From contig NZ_BAAAFC010000001.1 in assembly GCF_039523335.1 (NCBI RefSeq), positions 1,116,001 through 1,180,000 of the forward strand: a DNA stretch of 64,000 nucleotides. The letters run 5' to 3'. Positions 35,407 through 43,666 of the stretch are shown here, one piece after another. Position numbers and translations under genes: made by a program. The stretch's first letter is position 1, and the number at the start of each line of letters is the position of its first letter. The notes beneath the pieces are model-generated. The model was not told where the DNA came from. It was given only the letters and a program-made list of their open reading frames with translations, and did not search any database. This stretch comes from Marinobacter szutsaonensis. GTDB taxonomy: Bacteria; Pseudomonadota; Gammaproteobacteria; Pseudomonadales; Oleiphilaceae.

Positions 35407-36306
35407 TCAGAAGGTGGTGCTGATCTCGATTGCCGATTCCAGCGCCCGCAGCCGATCCACCAGGAATTCCATGACGATGCGCACCCGGGCCATCTGCTGG
35501 GTATCCTGGTTGACGTGCAGCCACAGATCGACACTCTCTCCCTCCAGCGGATCCGATAACCGTCGCAGCTCTTTGGCGCTCTCACCGACATAACACGGCA
35601 ATACCGCCAGCCCGGCGCCAGACCTGGCCAGCGAGGCCATGGACTGCAGGCTGTTGCAGCGGATCACGGACGTGACATTCTTCAGGTGCTTGCGATACCA
35701 GCGCCCGGTCGCCAACTGACTGAAGGTCTCGTCCGGGATGATCCAGAGGCAGTCCTCCGGCCGGTTATCTATGTCCATATCCCGGTTGCGCCGGCAATAG
35801 CGGGCGGAACCGTAGACCGCGGATTCAACAGCGGCAATGCGCTCCCCTTCCAGCGTGGCCTGGGGCTTGTTTTCCGGCCGGAGGGTGAGATCTGCCTCCC
35901 GGTGCGAGAGGTTGGCCACGTCGTTGTCGGTGAGCACCTCCAGCTCGATATCCGGAAACTCCCGGACCAGCTCCGCCAGGATCGGACTGAGCAGCTCGTT
36001 CAGCATCATGTCCTCGGCCGCGATCCGGACCTTACCCACTGGTGCGGAATCTCCGCCAACCAGCTTGCGCTCCAGGTTTTCCATGTCCGTGGCCAGCCTT
36101 TCGGCCTCCCGGAACGCCATTTCTCCCACAGGCGTCAGCTGCAATCCGTTCTGATTGCGTTCAAAAAACTGCACACCCAAAGACTCTTCCATCTGATCGA
36201 GTCGTCTCAGAACCGTGGTTTGGTGTACACCCAACAATTCACCGGCCTTGGCAAGCGTTCCGCCTATTGCAAGAGCCCTAATATATCGAAGATAATCCCA
36301 GTCCAT
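35407..36306 (-). CDS. LysR-family transcriptional regulator
   Basis: 299-residue regulator with an N-terminal winged helix (AKAGELLGVHQTTVLRRLDQMEESLG, residues about 19-44) and a periplasmic-binding-like effector domain (about 90-295). It is divergent from a gene for a 64-residue basic protein, the usual arrangement of a LysR regulator and its target. The stop meets the SLT-like gene end to end. An in-frame GTG six bases upstream is an alternative start. Confidence 0.9.
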   Translation of the reverse strand: MDWDYLRYIRALAIGGTLAKAGELLGVHQTTVLRRLDQMEESLGVQFFERNQNGLQLTPVGEMAFREAERLATDMENLERKLVGGDSAPVGKVRIAAEDMMLNELLSPILAELVREFPDIELEVLTDNDVANLSHREADLTLRPENKPQATLEGERIAAVESAVYGSARYCRRNRDMDIDNRPEDCLWIIPDETFSQLATGRWYRKHLKNVTSVIRCNSLQSMASLARSGAGLAVLPCYVGESAKELRRLSDPLEGESVDLWLHVNQDTQQMARVRIVMEFLVDRLRALESAIEISTTF

Positions 36307-36436
36307 AATCACTGCATATTTGCAACGCGGATACGGAGTTTAACGTATTCAAGCTGCAAAAAAGAATCCTTAGAATAGTTCGTAAATTAAAGGTAGATCG
36401 CTAATCAATCCACCCAATGAAAAGGAGGAAGGCGCT

Positions 36437-36631
36437 ATGACTCAGAACCATATCGCAACCGTAAACCCGCTGCCGTCCAGTATCCTCCACAACAGTGCTG
36501 AGGTCAGGCGCCAGTATACCCGTACTGCAGCAAAGCAGGCGGCGCAGTTTATCAGTCGCAAGGTGCGCATTTTCAACCGCAAGGCGGCGGTTGTGGCTCA
36601 GGATATGCCTCAGGTTCAGGGTGGACACTGA
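36437..36631 (+). CDS. Small basic hypothetical protein, 64 aa
   Basis: An ATG with a near-perfect AAGGAGG ribosome site encodes 64 residues, rich in Arg, Lys and Gln (VRRQYTRTAAKQAAQFISRKVR). There is no signal peptide or membrane helix. A strong terminator follows 38 bases later, so this is a complete single-gene transcription unit with high translation potential. I recognise no family. Divergent placement next to a LysR regulator suggests it is the regulated target. Confidence 0.7.
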   Translation: MTQNHIATVNPLPSSILHNSAEVRRQYTRTAAKQAAQFISRKVRIFNRKAAVVAQDMPQVQGGH

Positions 36632-36669
36632 TTCACTATAAGTGATTCAGGTCAGAGAACAGCCCAAAG

Positions 36670-36703
36670 AAAAACGCCGGCGAGCAATCGCCGGCGTTTT
36701 TTG
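36670..36703. terminator. Bidirectional rho-independent terminator
   Basis: AACGCCGGCGA pairs with TCGCCGGCGTT across a GCAA loop (36673-36698) and is flanked by AAAGAAAAA on the left and TTTTTTG on the right, so it has a U-run in both directions. It ends the small basic protein gene (+) and the convergent acyl-CoA synthetase gene (-). Confidence 0.92.
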
Positions 36704-36722
36704 TTGGCTCGAAGGAAAGTGA

Positions 36723-38405
36723 TCAGAACTCCCAGACCACCTTGCTGTTGCGGGCAAACCAGTCTTCCATCCTGTTGTTATAGAAGTCCTCGATCACGTT
36801 CCGCTTGATCTTCATCGTGGGCGTGAGCATGCCGTTCTCCATGGTCCAGGGTTCCTTCACCACCACCACGAAGGCAACCTTTTCATGGGCCTCGCAGGCC
36901 GCGTTCACCGCATCCAGCTCGGCCGCCAGCTCCTGCTCCAGCTCTGAGCGATCGGAACCCCGTTCCAGCTCATCCCTTGCCTCCTCGGATAGCAGCACCA
37001 TCAGGCACGGCTGCGGCTGATTGGCCCCGGCCACACAGACCACCTCGGCCTGGGGATGGTTGAAGCGGTTCTCGATCGGCACCGGCACCACATATTTGCC
37101 TTTCGAGGTCTTGAACAGATCCTTGACCCGGCCGGTGATCCGCAGAAAGCCCTGGTTGTCGATTTCACCCATGTCGCCGGTCTTCAGGAAACCATCGTCG
37201 GTAAGATCCTCCAGCGTCTTCTCCTCATTCTTGTAATAACCGAGCATCTGGCCCGGGCTCCGGACCTGCACTTCGCCGCCTTCACCGATCCGGTGTTCAA
37301 CACCGGGGTTGGCCATGCCCACATACCCGGCCCTGGCCTGGCCCGGGCGGTTGGCATGGGAATACCCGAAGTTCTCCGACATGCCGTACACCTCCAGCAG
37401 CTCCAGGCCCAGGTTGCGGTACCAGGAGACGATCTCTGCCGACAGGGGCGCGGCACCGGTGAGCGCGGCCCGGCAGTGGTCCAGGCCCAGTTGCCGGAGC
37501 ACCTTTTTCTTCACCACCGAATTCAGGATCGGGATGTTGAACAGCAGCTTCTGTTTTTTAGGCGGCAATTTGGCATTCACGCCCAGGTAGAACTTCATCC
37601 ACAGGCGGGGCACCGAGAAGAACAGCGTCGGCCTGGCCCGCTGCAGGTCTTCCTGGAAAGTATCCAGGGAGTTGGCGAAATAGAGATGGAAGCCGAAATA
37701 CAGGGACTGGGTCTCCACCGCTGCCCGCTCTGCCACATGGGCCAGGGGCAGATACGACAGCATGCGCTCCTCGGAGCTGACCGGGAACAGTTGCTGCAGG
37801 CCGTCCGCCACGGAAATCATGTTCCGGAAACTGTGCATGACGCCCTTCGGACGCCCGGTGGAACCGGAGGTGTAGACAATCGTTGCCAGGCCATCCGGGT
37901 CCGGCATCCGAGGCTTGGCAGGCTCCTGTTCGGCAATGATGTCGAGCCACTTCGGGGTGTCATCCCGGGGCGACAGCGGCAGGGAAATTATCGGCAGATC
38001 GGCAGGCAGGCTGCCCTTGATGTCGTTCCAGCCGTCGGCAGTGCCATCCATCTTGCCCAGGAACAGCAACCTGGCCTCACTGTGCTCCAGAATATAGGCC
38101 GCCGTCTCCCCGTTGAGAGTCGGGTAAAGCGGAACACTGACATGGCCAGCCGCCCAGATCGCCAGGTCCGCCAGGATCCAGTAGGCGCTGTTCTTGCCCA
38201 GGAGTCCGACATTGCTACGATCTGGCAGATCCAGGCTCATCAGGTAACCGGCCATCCGGGAAACCTGGTCCGCCGCCTGTTTCCAGGTGATATCTTCCAC
38301 ACGGCCATCGGGATAGGGCTGGGTGAGATAGACGTTATCGGGGGTTTGCTCCGCCCAGTAATAGAGACAGTGCAGTGAGGTCTGCTTGCGAGGATCTACC
38401 GCCAT
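36723..38405 (-). CDS. Long-chain acyl-CoA synthetase (AMP-binding)
   Basis: 560-residue adenylate-forming ligase of the FAA1/long-chain type. IVYTSGSTGRPKGVMHS near residue 177 is the ATP-binding motif, LPLAHVAERA near 215 is typical of long-chain ligases, VYGMSENFGYS near 344 and GFLKTGDMGEID near 402 complete the core, and the final catalytic Lys lies in TPTMKIKRN. Membrane association is expected. It should activate long-chain fatty acids for beta-oxidation or lipid synthesis. Confidence 0.92.
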   Translation of the reverse strand: MAVDPRKQTSLHCLYYWAEQTPDNVYLTQPYPDGRVEDITWKQAADQVSRMAGYLMSLDLPDRSNVGLLGKNSAYWILADLAIWAAGHVSVPLYPTLNGETAAYILEHSEARLLFLGKMDGTADGWNDIKGSLPADLPIISLPLSPRDDTPKWLDIIAEQEPAKPRMPDPDGLATIVYTSGSTGRPKGVMHSFRNMISVADGLQQLFPVSSEERMLSYLPLAHVAERAAVETQSLYFGFHLYFANSLDTFQEDLQRARPTLFFSVPRLWMKFYLGVNAKLPPKKQKLLFNIPILNSVVKKKVLRQLGLDHCRAALTGAAPLSAEIVSWYRNLGLELLEVYGMSENFGYSHANRPGQARAGYVGMANPGVEHRIGEGGEVQVRSPGQMLGYYKNEEKTLEDLTDDGFLKTGDMGEIDNQGFLRITGRVKDLFKTSKGKYVVPVPIENRFNHPQAEVVCVAGANQPQPCLMVLLSEEARDELERGSDRSELEQELAAELDAVNAACEAHEKVAFVVVVKEPWTMENGMLTPTMKIKRNVIEDFYNNRMEDWFARNSKVVWEF

Positions 38406-38568
38406 TCGTAACTCCTGATTGTTATTGTTCAGCCGGTATTGCGCGGTGCTTTATTGTTATTATGACTCTACCTGCATAGTAGCCGACCTCGCGTTGGCCT
38501 CAATAGCAATAAAGGACGTCCCGGTTGGCCAATTCGTCCGCACTGAGAAGTTGTTCAAAAAATAAACC

Positions 38569-38596
38569 GTGACATTAATCAAGACTGGTCTACAGT
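38569..38596 (+). promoter_or_regulatory. Probable sigma-70 promoter of the 35-aa gene
   Basis: GTGACA (38569-38574) and TACAGT (38591-38596) are separated by 16 bases and lie about 50 bases before the small gene's ATG. This is inferred from sequence only. Confidence 0.4.
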
Positions 38597-38647
38597 GAGG
38601 GTTACAGCGTATCCAACAAGCAGTCGCATCAATGTCAGGAGATGACT

Positions 38648-38755
38648 ATGAAAACATCGACTCGCTCGGCTCTGATCTTCCCCGCCTGGGGCGTCATCCT
38701 CGTCGGCTCCGCGGCCTTTTTCTATTGCGCCTACGCCGGTCTGCTCGGCGGCTGA
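38648..38755 (+). CDS. 35-aa single-helix membrane peptide
   Basis: ATG with AGGAG six bases upstream (38637-38641) encodes 35 residues: a short basic start (MKTSTRS), one hydrophobic helix (ALIFPAWGVILVGSAAFFYC) and a tail AYAGLLGG. The positive-inside rule predicts N-in. It is convergent with an Lrp-family regulator gene. I do not recognise it; it could be a small subunit of a transporter or a stress peptide, but nothing in the neighbourhood decides this. Confidence 0.55.
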   Translation: MKTSTRSALIFPAWGVILVGSAAFFYCAYAGLLGG

Positions 38756-38770
38756 CACCAGCAATCAGCG

Positions 38771-39199
38771 CTAGCGTCTGAAACGGGTCTCCAGCACCAC
38801 CGCTGAATTGGTGCGCTCCACGCCCTCGAGATTACCGATATCATCAAGGACCTTGCTCAGCTCTTCCAGGGACTGGGCCTGGACGATGGCAATGAGGTCG
38901 TACTCGCCGCTGACCGAGAACAGCTGCACAGCCTGGCTGATGTCCTCCAGGGCCATATTGGTTCGTGCCGTGAGCTTCTGGATCACCTTGATTGATACGT
39001 GTGCCTCGACCTGGTTGGCCAGGTACTCCCCGCCCAGTTCCACCGAATAGCCCCGGATGATGCCTGCCTTCTCAAGCCGGGCCAGCCGGTTCTGGACCGT
39101 TGAGCGGGACACGCCCAGTGCTCTGGCCAGGTCGGTAATGCTGGTTCTGGCGTCCTGCCGGAGCAACATGAGCAACTTCTGATCCTGGGAATTAATCAT
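38771..39199 (-). CDS. Lrp/AsnC-family transcriptional regulator
   Basis: 142-residue regulator with an N-terminal helix-turn-helix (SITDLARALGVSRSTVQNRLARLEKAGII, from residue 20) and a RAM/AsnC ligand domain (about 65-140). Such proteins respond to amino acids. It is divergent from astA, with 116 bases between starts, so astA and the following gene are its likely targets. Confidence 0.92.
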   Translation of the reverse strand: MINSQDQKLLMLLRQDARTSITDLARALGVSRSTVQNRLARLEKAGIIRGYSVELGGEYLANQVEAHVSIKVIQKLTARTNMALEDISQAVQLFSVSGEYDLIAIVQAQSLEELSKVLDDIGNLEGVERTNSAVVLETRFRR

Positions 39200-39315
39200 T
39201 CTGATATCTTAGTATGGCGATTTGGCAACATTGTAGATCACTTCGATCAGATTGAAACTGCAAACCGACAACACTCTTCCCCATACTGGCACCAAAACAA
39301 CAGGGAAGATTCGCC

Positions 39316-40440
39316 ATGATCATCAGACCGGTTACAGCAACAGACCTGGATATCCTCTACCGCATTGCCGATGAGTCCGGCCCCGGTTTCACCTCCCTGA
39401 TGCCGGACCGGGACGCACTGTCCCGGAAAATCGACCATGCCAGCGCCAGTTTCCGCCGGGATATCGAGGCACCGGGGGATGAGCACTACCTGTTTGTCCT
39501 GGAAGACGAAGAAACCGGTGCCATCATGGGCACCACCGGCATAGAGGCCCGCACCGGCCAGACACGGCCCCTGTATCACTTCCATCACAACACGGTGGTC
39601 CATCATTCCCGGGACCTGGGACTGCGCCGTCAGGTTGAGACCCTGACCCGCTGCAGCCATTACAACGGCCACACGGAAATCTGCTCGCTCTATCTTCGCC
39701 CGGAATACCGCAGGGCCAATGCCGGCAAGCTGTTGTCACGGGTCCGGTTCCTGTTCATGGCACAGCACCCGGAACGCTTTGCCAATACCGTCATCGCTGA
39801 AATGCGGGGCGTCTCCGACCACGCCGGTCAGTCTCCCTTCTGGAACTGGCTCAGGCAGCACTTCGTTGATATGGAATTCACTTCAGCCACCAGCCTGGTG
39901 GGCTCCGGCTACACTGATTTCATCGAGGAGCTGATGCCGGCGGCACCGTTGTACACGCACCTGATGAGCGACGAGGCCCGGGCGGTGATCGGCAAGGTTC
40001 ACCCCTATACCCGCCCGGCCCTGCGAATGCTGGAGACCGAAGGATTCCGTCATCGCGGTTTTGTCGACCTGTTTGATGCCGGGCCGACGGTGGAATGTGG
40101 CCTGGGGGATATTGCCAGCGCACGGCGTTCAATCCAATGCACTGCCCGGTTCGCTGACGCTGGCAGGCCGGGACAACTGGGCCAGACCACACAACCGGTG
40201 ATTGTTGCCACCACCGGCACAAAGGATTTCCGGGCGACGGTGACCGATCAGGCATGGATCGATCCAGACGGCGCCGCGGTTACCCTGCCGCGCCAACTTG
40301 GTGACCGGCTCGGCATCAATGAACAGGCAGCCGTATGGCTACTGCCCCTCAATCACGCTCAGGCGGATTCCGGGAAACAACCGGCACACCCGGCGGCCAT
40401 CCCTGCGGACGAACAAGGAGAAAGACACTATGCACACTGA
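39316..40440 (+). CDS. astA: Arginine N-succinyltransferase
   Basis: 374-residue GNAT-related enzyme that succinylates arginine with succinyl-CoA, the first step of the ammonia-producing AST route. MIIRPVTATDLDILYRIA (1-18), HHNTVVHHSRDLGLRRQVETL (94-114) and ICSLYLRPEYRRANAGKLLSR (121-141) are typical. The rest of the ast operon is absent here; instead a DUF1338 gene starts inside its last codons. The C-terminal 30 residues are loosely conserved. Confidence 0.9.
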   Translation: MIIRPVTATDLDILYRIADESGPGFTSLMPDRDALSRKIDHASASFRRDIEAPGDEHYLFVLEDEETGAIMGTTGIEARTGQTRPLYHFHHNTVVHHSRDLGLRRQVETLTRCSHYNGHTEICSLYLRPEYRRANAGKLLSRVRFLFMAQHPERFANTVIAEMRGVSDHAGQSPFWNWLRQHFVDMEFTSATSLVGSGYTDFIEELMPAAPLYTHLMSDEARAVIGKVHPYTRPALRMLETEGFRHRGFVDLFDAGPTVECGLGDIASARRSIQCTARFADAGRPGQLGQTTQPVIVATTGTKDFRATVTDQAWIDPDGAAVTLPRQLGDRLGINEQAAVWLLPLNHAQADSGKQPAHPAAIPADEQGERHYAH

Positions 40441-41236
40441 TTATCAGCCCCTGTTCCATGAACTCTGGGAGAATTACCGGGCCGTCACCCCCTCGGCAGA
40501 GCGGATTCACCGGCTTCTGGCCGAGCGGGAACCAAGGCCGGTGGTCAACGACCATATCGCACTGCGCACCTTCAACCTTGATCCGGTTGGGCTGGACACT
40601 CTGGCAGGTCATTTCCTGAATCTCGGTTACGAGGCTTGCGGGGAGTACCACTTCGAGGCCAAGAAGCTCTACGCCCGACACTTCGAACACCCGGACAAAC
40701 ACGCGCCCAAGGTGTTCATCTCGGAGCTGCTGGTGGACCAGTGCTCGCCGAAACTTCAGCAGATCGTGGGTGAGCTGGTCGATCAGGTCGATCCTGACAG
40801 TACTACCGCCGACAACTTCCTGTATTCCGGCCGCCACTGGCAGGTGAGCCACAACACCTACCGGGAGTTGCTGGATGAGAGTGAGTACGCCGCCTGGATG
40901 GCGGCCTGGGGCTACCGGGCCAATCATTTCACGGTCAGCATCAATGATCTGGACAGCATTCACAGCGTCGCCGAAATGAACCAGCTGCTCAAGGACAATG
41001 GTTTTACCGTCAACAGCAGTGGCGGCGAGGTGAAGGGCTCACCGGAGGATTTGCTGGAACAGTCATCCACCATGGCGGATCGGGTTGCGGTGCGGTTCTC
41101 GGACCGGGAGGCGACCATTCCCAGCTGTTTCTACGAGTTTGCCCTGCGTTACCCTAAACCCGATGGCGAACTTTACAGCGGCTTTGTCGCGGCATCAGCG
41201 GACAAGATCTTCGAGAGCACGCACGCAGGTAACTGA
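40430..41236 (+). CDS. DUF1338 (VOC-like) putative 2-oxoadipate dioxygenase/decarboxylase
   Basis: 268-residue protein of the DUF1338 family, which includes HglS, an Fe(II) enzyme turning 2-oxoadipate into D-2-hydroxyglutarate in lysine breakdown. NDHIALRTFN (residues 39-48) and the last-third RFSDREATIPSCFYEFALRYP (from 223) hold the likely His and Glu metal ligands. It is shorter than HglS, like many family members. AAGGAG precedes the ATG, which lies 11 bases inside astA, so the two are translationally coupled. Confidence 0.82.
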   Translation: MHTDYQPLFHELWENYRAVTPSAERIHRLLAEREPRPVVNDHIALRTFNLDPVGLDTLAGHFLNLGYEACGEYHFEAKKLYARHFEHPDKHAPKVFISELLVDQCSPKLQQIVGELVDQVDPDSTTADNFLYSGRHWQVSHNTYRELLDESEYAAWMAAWGYRANHFTVSINDLDSIHSVAEMNQLLKDNGFTVNSSGGEVKGSPEDLLEQSSTMADRVAVRFSDREATIPSCFYEFALRYPKPDGELYSGFVAASADKIFESTHAGN

Positions 41237-41248
41237 ACCTGACACCTT

Positions 41249-41905
41249 TCAGGACCACCCCTGCTCCCCGAGCAGGGGCACAAATCGCACGCCGCCGAGA
41301 TTCTCGGTCCTGAATTCATCCTCCGACACCCGGGTTACCCGCATCAGTGTCTGGGAGATGTGCTCTGAGCCCACCGGAATCACCAGGTGCCCGCCAATCG
41401 CCAGCTGATGCTTGAGGGCGTCCGGTACAGCGGGAGCTCCGGCGGCGACGGTGATACCGTCAAACGGGGCCTCCTCCGGCCAGCCCAGCGTGCCGTCGCC
41501 GCAGCGTACCCGAACATTGTCGAACCCTTCCGCCGCCAGATTCTTCCGGGCCCGCTTCGCAAGCTCCGGAATCCGCTCAATACCGAACACTTCGGCGGCA
41601 ATGCAGGCCAGTACAGCCGCCGCGTAGCCCGAGCCGGTGCCGATATCCAGTACCCGCTCACCACCCCGAAGCTCCAGGGCATCGGTCATCAAGGCGACAA
41701 TATAGGGCTGGGAGATGGTCTGGCCTGCACCGATCGGCAGGGGACCATCCTCGTAGGCGGCGTCCTGCAGGCTGTCCGGCACAAAGGCTTCGCGGTGAAC
41801 CCGGCGCATGGCTTCCACCACCAGGGGATCATCAATGCCCCGGCTGATGATCTGGTAGTCCACCATGGATTCCCGGCGTGATGTGAACATGTCTTCAGCT
41901 GTCAT
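41249..41905 (-). CDS. pcm: Protein-L-isoaspartate O-methyltransferase
   Basis: 218-residue SAM-dependent enzyme that repairs isoaspartyl residues in aged proteins. YEDGPLPIGAGQTISQPYIVALM (from residue 50) and VLDIGTGSGYAAAVLA (80-95, SAM motif I) are diagnostic. GGGGAGG eight bases before the ATG supports the start. In many gammaproteobacteria pcm sits with surE and nlpD/rpoS; here it stands alone. Confidence 0.94.
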   Translation of the reverse strand: MTAEDMFTSRRESMVDYQIISRGIDDPLVVEAMRRVHREAFVPDSLQDAAYEDGPLPIGAGQTISQPYIVALMTDALELRGGERVLDIGTGSGYAAAVLACIAAEVFGIERIPELAKRARKNLAAEGFDNVRVRCGDGTLGWPEEAPFDGITVAAGAPAVPDALKHQLAIGGHLVIPVGSEHISQTLMRVTRVSEDEFRTENLGGVRFVPLLGEQGWS

Positions 41906-42094
41906 TTCCAGACCTCCCCGACCCGCTTACCGTCCGTTACAAGCAATAACCTTTTTACAACGGCGAAAGCCGGATCCCGTGTATACGTTTTAGTTCAGAA
42001 CTTGCGGTTACAGCAACCGTAAGTCGAATCAACAACAACAAAAACACGGCAATGGAACAGACCACCCCGAATGGCCATTGCCGGGGAGGAAAAC

Positions 42095-42760
42095 ATGTCT
42101 GCATCCGTCAATCACCTGGAGGAACGGACCCAGGATTCCAGTGAACTGGTCGAGGATATCGTGCAATCAGCCATCACCCTGGCCATGATGCTACGGCATC
42201 GGGAAGTGGCAGCCTGGCTGCGCACGGAATTCGATGGTTACCAGGACCTCGCGTCCGCTCCGCCCTTCCGACGCGACCTGCCCGGGCACATCGTCGCCCG
42301 TTCGCCCCAGTATGGCTGGATTCCTGCACCATTGGAGGAAGACCAGAAGGCCGAATATGGCCACATGGATCTGACCGAGGGCGTCAAGGTGCTGGAAAAG
42401 GTGTGCCTGAACTGCAAGAAAGGCGATGGCAACCGGGTTCCGCTGGAGAAAGAGGCCATGGTTGCCCTGCAAAAGCAGATCAACTTGTCAGCGGAACTGG
42501 CCATCAATCTCAGCCGGGATGTGTACTGTCGCGTGCTGCGCACCATTCGCGCCGCCATCTACCTGTACACCCAGGCACTGATGGCCGAGGGCATTGAAGG
42601 GGAACATAACCACTACAGCAAAGAAGAGCGGGCCAAAGTCGCCCATCTGGACAATCCCGAAGCTTTCTGGCGCAAGGCCATGGACGAGCTGGATGACCTG
42701 CCGATTCCGGATGTCCGTTCCGTCGGTTTCCTGGAGAAGGTCTTCGGTCGCGCTGGCTGA
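42095..42760 (+). CDS. AbiTii-domain protein
   Basis: 221-residue cytoplasmic protein whose N-terminal two-thirds fits the AbiTii domain, first named from a phage abortive-infection protein: DIVQSAITLAMMLRHREVAAWLRTEFDGYQD (residues 20-50), PPFRRDLPGHIVARSPQYGW (56-75), then a helical region including LRTIRAAIYLYTQAL (about 147-161). The rest is charged with no recognised catalytic motif. GGGGAGGA before the ATG sets the start. No other defence gene is next to it, so a defence role is only a suggestion. Confidence 0.7.
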   Translation: MSASVNHLEERTQDSSELVEDIVQSAITLAMMLRHREVAAWLRTEFDGYQDLASAPPFRRDLPGHIVARSPQYGWIPAPLEEDQKAEYGHMDLTEGVKVLEKVCLNCKKGDGNRVPLEKEAMVALQKQINLSAELAINLSRDVYCRVLRTIRAAIYLYTQALMAEGIEGEHNHYSKEERAKVAHLDNPEAFWRKAMDELDDLPIPDVRSVGFLEKVFGRAG

Positions 42761-42776
42761 GGGGATTCCCTCAGCC
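42755..42776. terminator. Hairpin between convergent AbiTii and TauE genes
   Basis: GGCTGAGGG (42755-42763) pairs with CCCTCAGCC (42768-42776) around GATT. It spans the stop codons of both convergent genes. There is no U-run, so it is only terminator-like. Confidence 0.4.
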
Positions 42777-43547
42777 CAGCACACTGACCATACCCACACT
42801 GCTGACCACCAGCAGGACCACCCCGAGCACCCGGTAAAAAACCGGGGTCTCGGCTCTGAGCATGCGGTCATGCACGTACAGCCCGATCACATGGCCGACC
42901 GCAGCACAGGGCAGTAACCACAGGTGGTGGATAAGTTGCAGGTCCACACCAGCCCAGACGAACGCGGCCATCTTGATCAGCACCAGGATGAACCAGAGCG
43001 CGAACAGGGTATCCCTGAGTTTTTCCTTCACCACGTGCTGCGCGGCAACCGCGATGATCAGGGGCGCCCCGATCAATGAGGTGCCGCTGATATAGCCCCC
43101 CACCATCAGGAAAATCGCATCCACGGTCTTGCTGCCACTGCGGAACGGCTTGTTGATGATGTAGGACACCGAATACAGCGCCACAATCACAAAGATGATC
43201 GCGCTCAGAACGTTACCCGGCATGGTGATCAGGCCGAACACCCCGATCAGCTTGGGCACGATCATGATGCCAAGAATCCGCCACAGGTAAGGCCAGTCCA
43301 CCGTGCCTCCTTCCACCGGGTTCTCCCGGCTGCGGTTCTTCCGGTTATTCACCCAGATGGTCAGGGATGAAAACACCAGCAGGTGCACCGCAATGATCGG
43401 CAGAAACACCAGTGGCTCGTCGTAGACCAGCAGGAGAAACGGCAGAGACAGAACCGCTCCGCCAAACCCCAGGCCCGAGCGGACAAATCCGCTCCACACG
43501 AATATCAGGCCAATCAGGGCGTACTGGACCAGCGTAAGATCAGACAT
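42771..43547 (-). CDS. TauE/SafE-family membrane permease
   Basis: 258-residue inner-membrane protein with about eight helices and the TauE/SafE features GLGFGGAVLSLPFLLL (residues 26-41) and GGYISGTSLIGAPLIIAVAAQHV (from about 150). Members export sulfite or sulfonates or move other anions; the substrate is not visible. GAGGAA precedes the ATG. Confidence 0.88.
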   Translation of the reverse strand: MSDLTLVQYALIGLIFVWSGFVRSGLGFGGAVLSLPFLLLVYDEPLVFLPIIAVHLLVFSSLTIWVNNRKNRSRENPVEGGTVDWPYLWRILGIMIVPKLIGVFGLITMPGNVLSAIIFVIVALYSVSYIINKPFRSGSKTVDAIFLMVGGYISGTSLIGAPLIIAVAAQHVVKEKLRDTLFALWFILVLIKMAAFVWAGVDLQLIHHLWLLPCAAVGHVIGLYVHDRMLRAETPVFYRVLGVVLLVVSSVGMVSVLG

Positions 43548-43666
43548 GGATTCCTCGGTATTCAGACATCAGGTCGGCGTTCAGGGAGCCGGATTCTGCT
43601 TGCCGGGAAGGATACAGGGGTAGTAGCATCAACAACACTGTATACATAAACAGTATTGGTGAGACT

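Noticed and set aside
37056..38378. A 440-codon plus-strand frame opposite the long-chain acyl-CoA synthetase
   Set aside because: Same shadow effect; the minus-strand gene has all expected ligase motifs.
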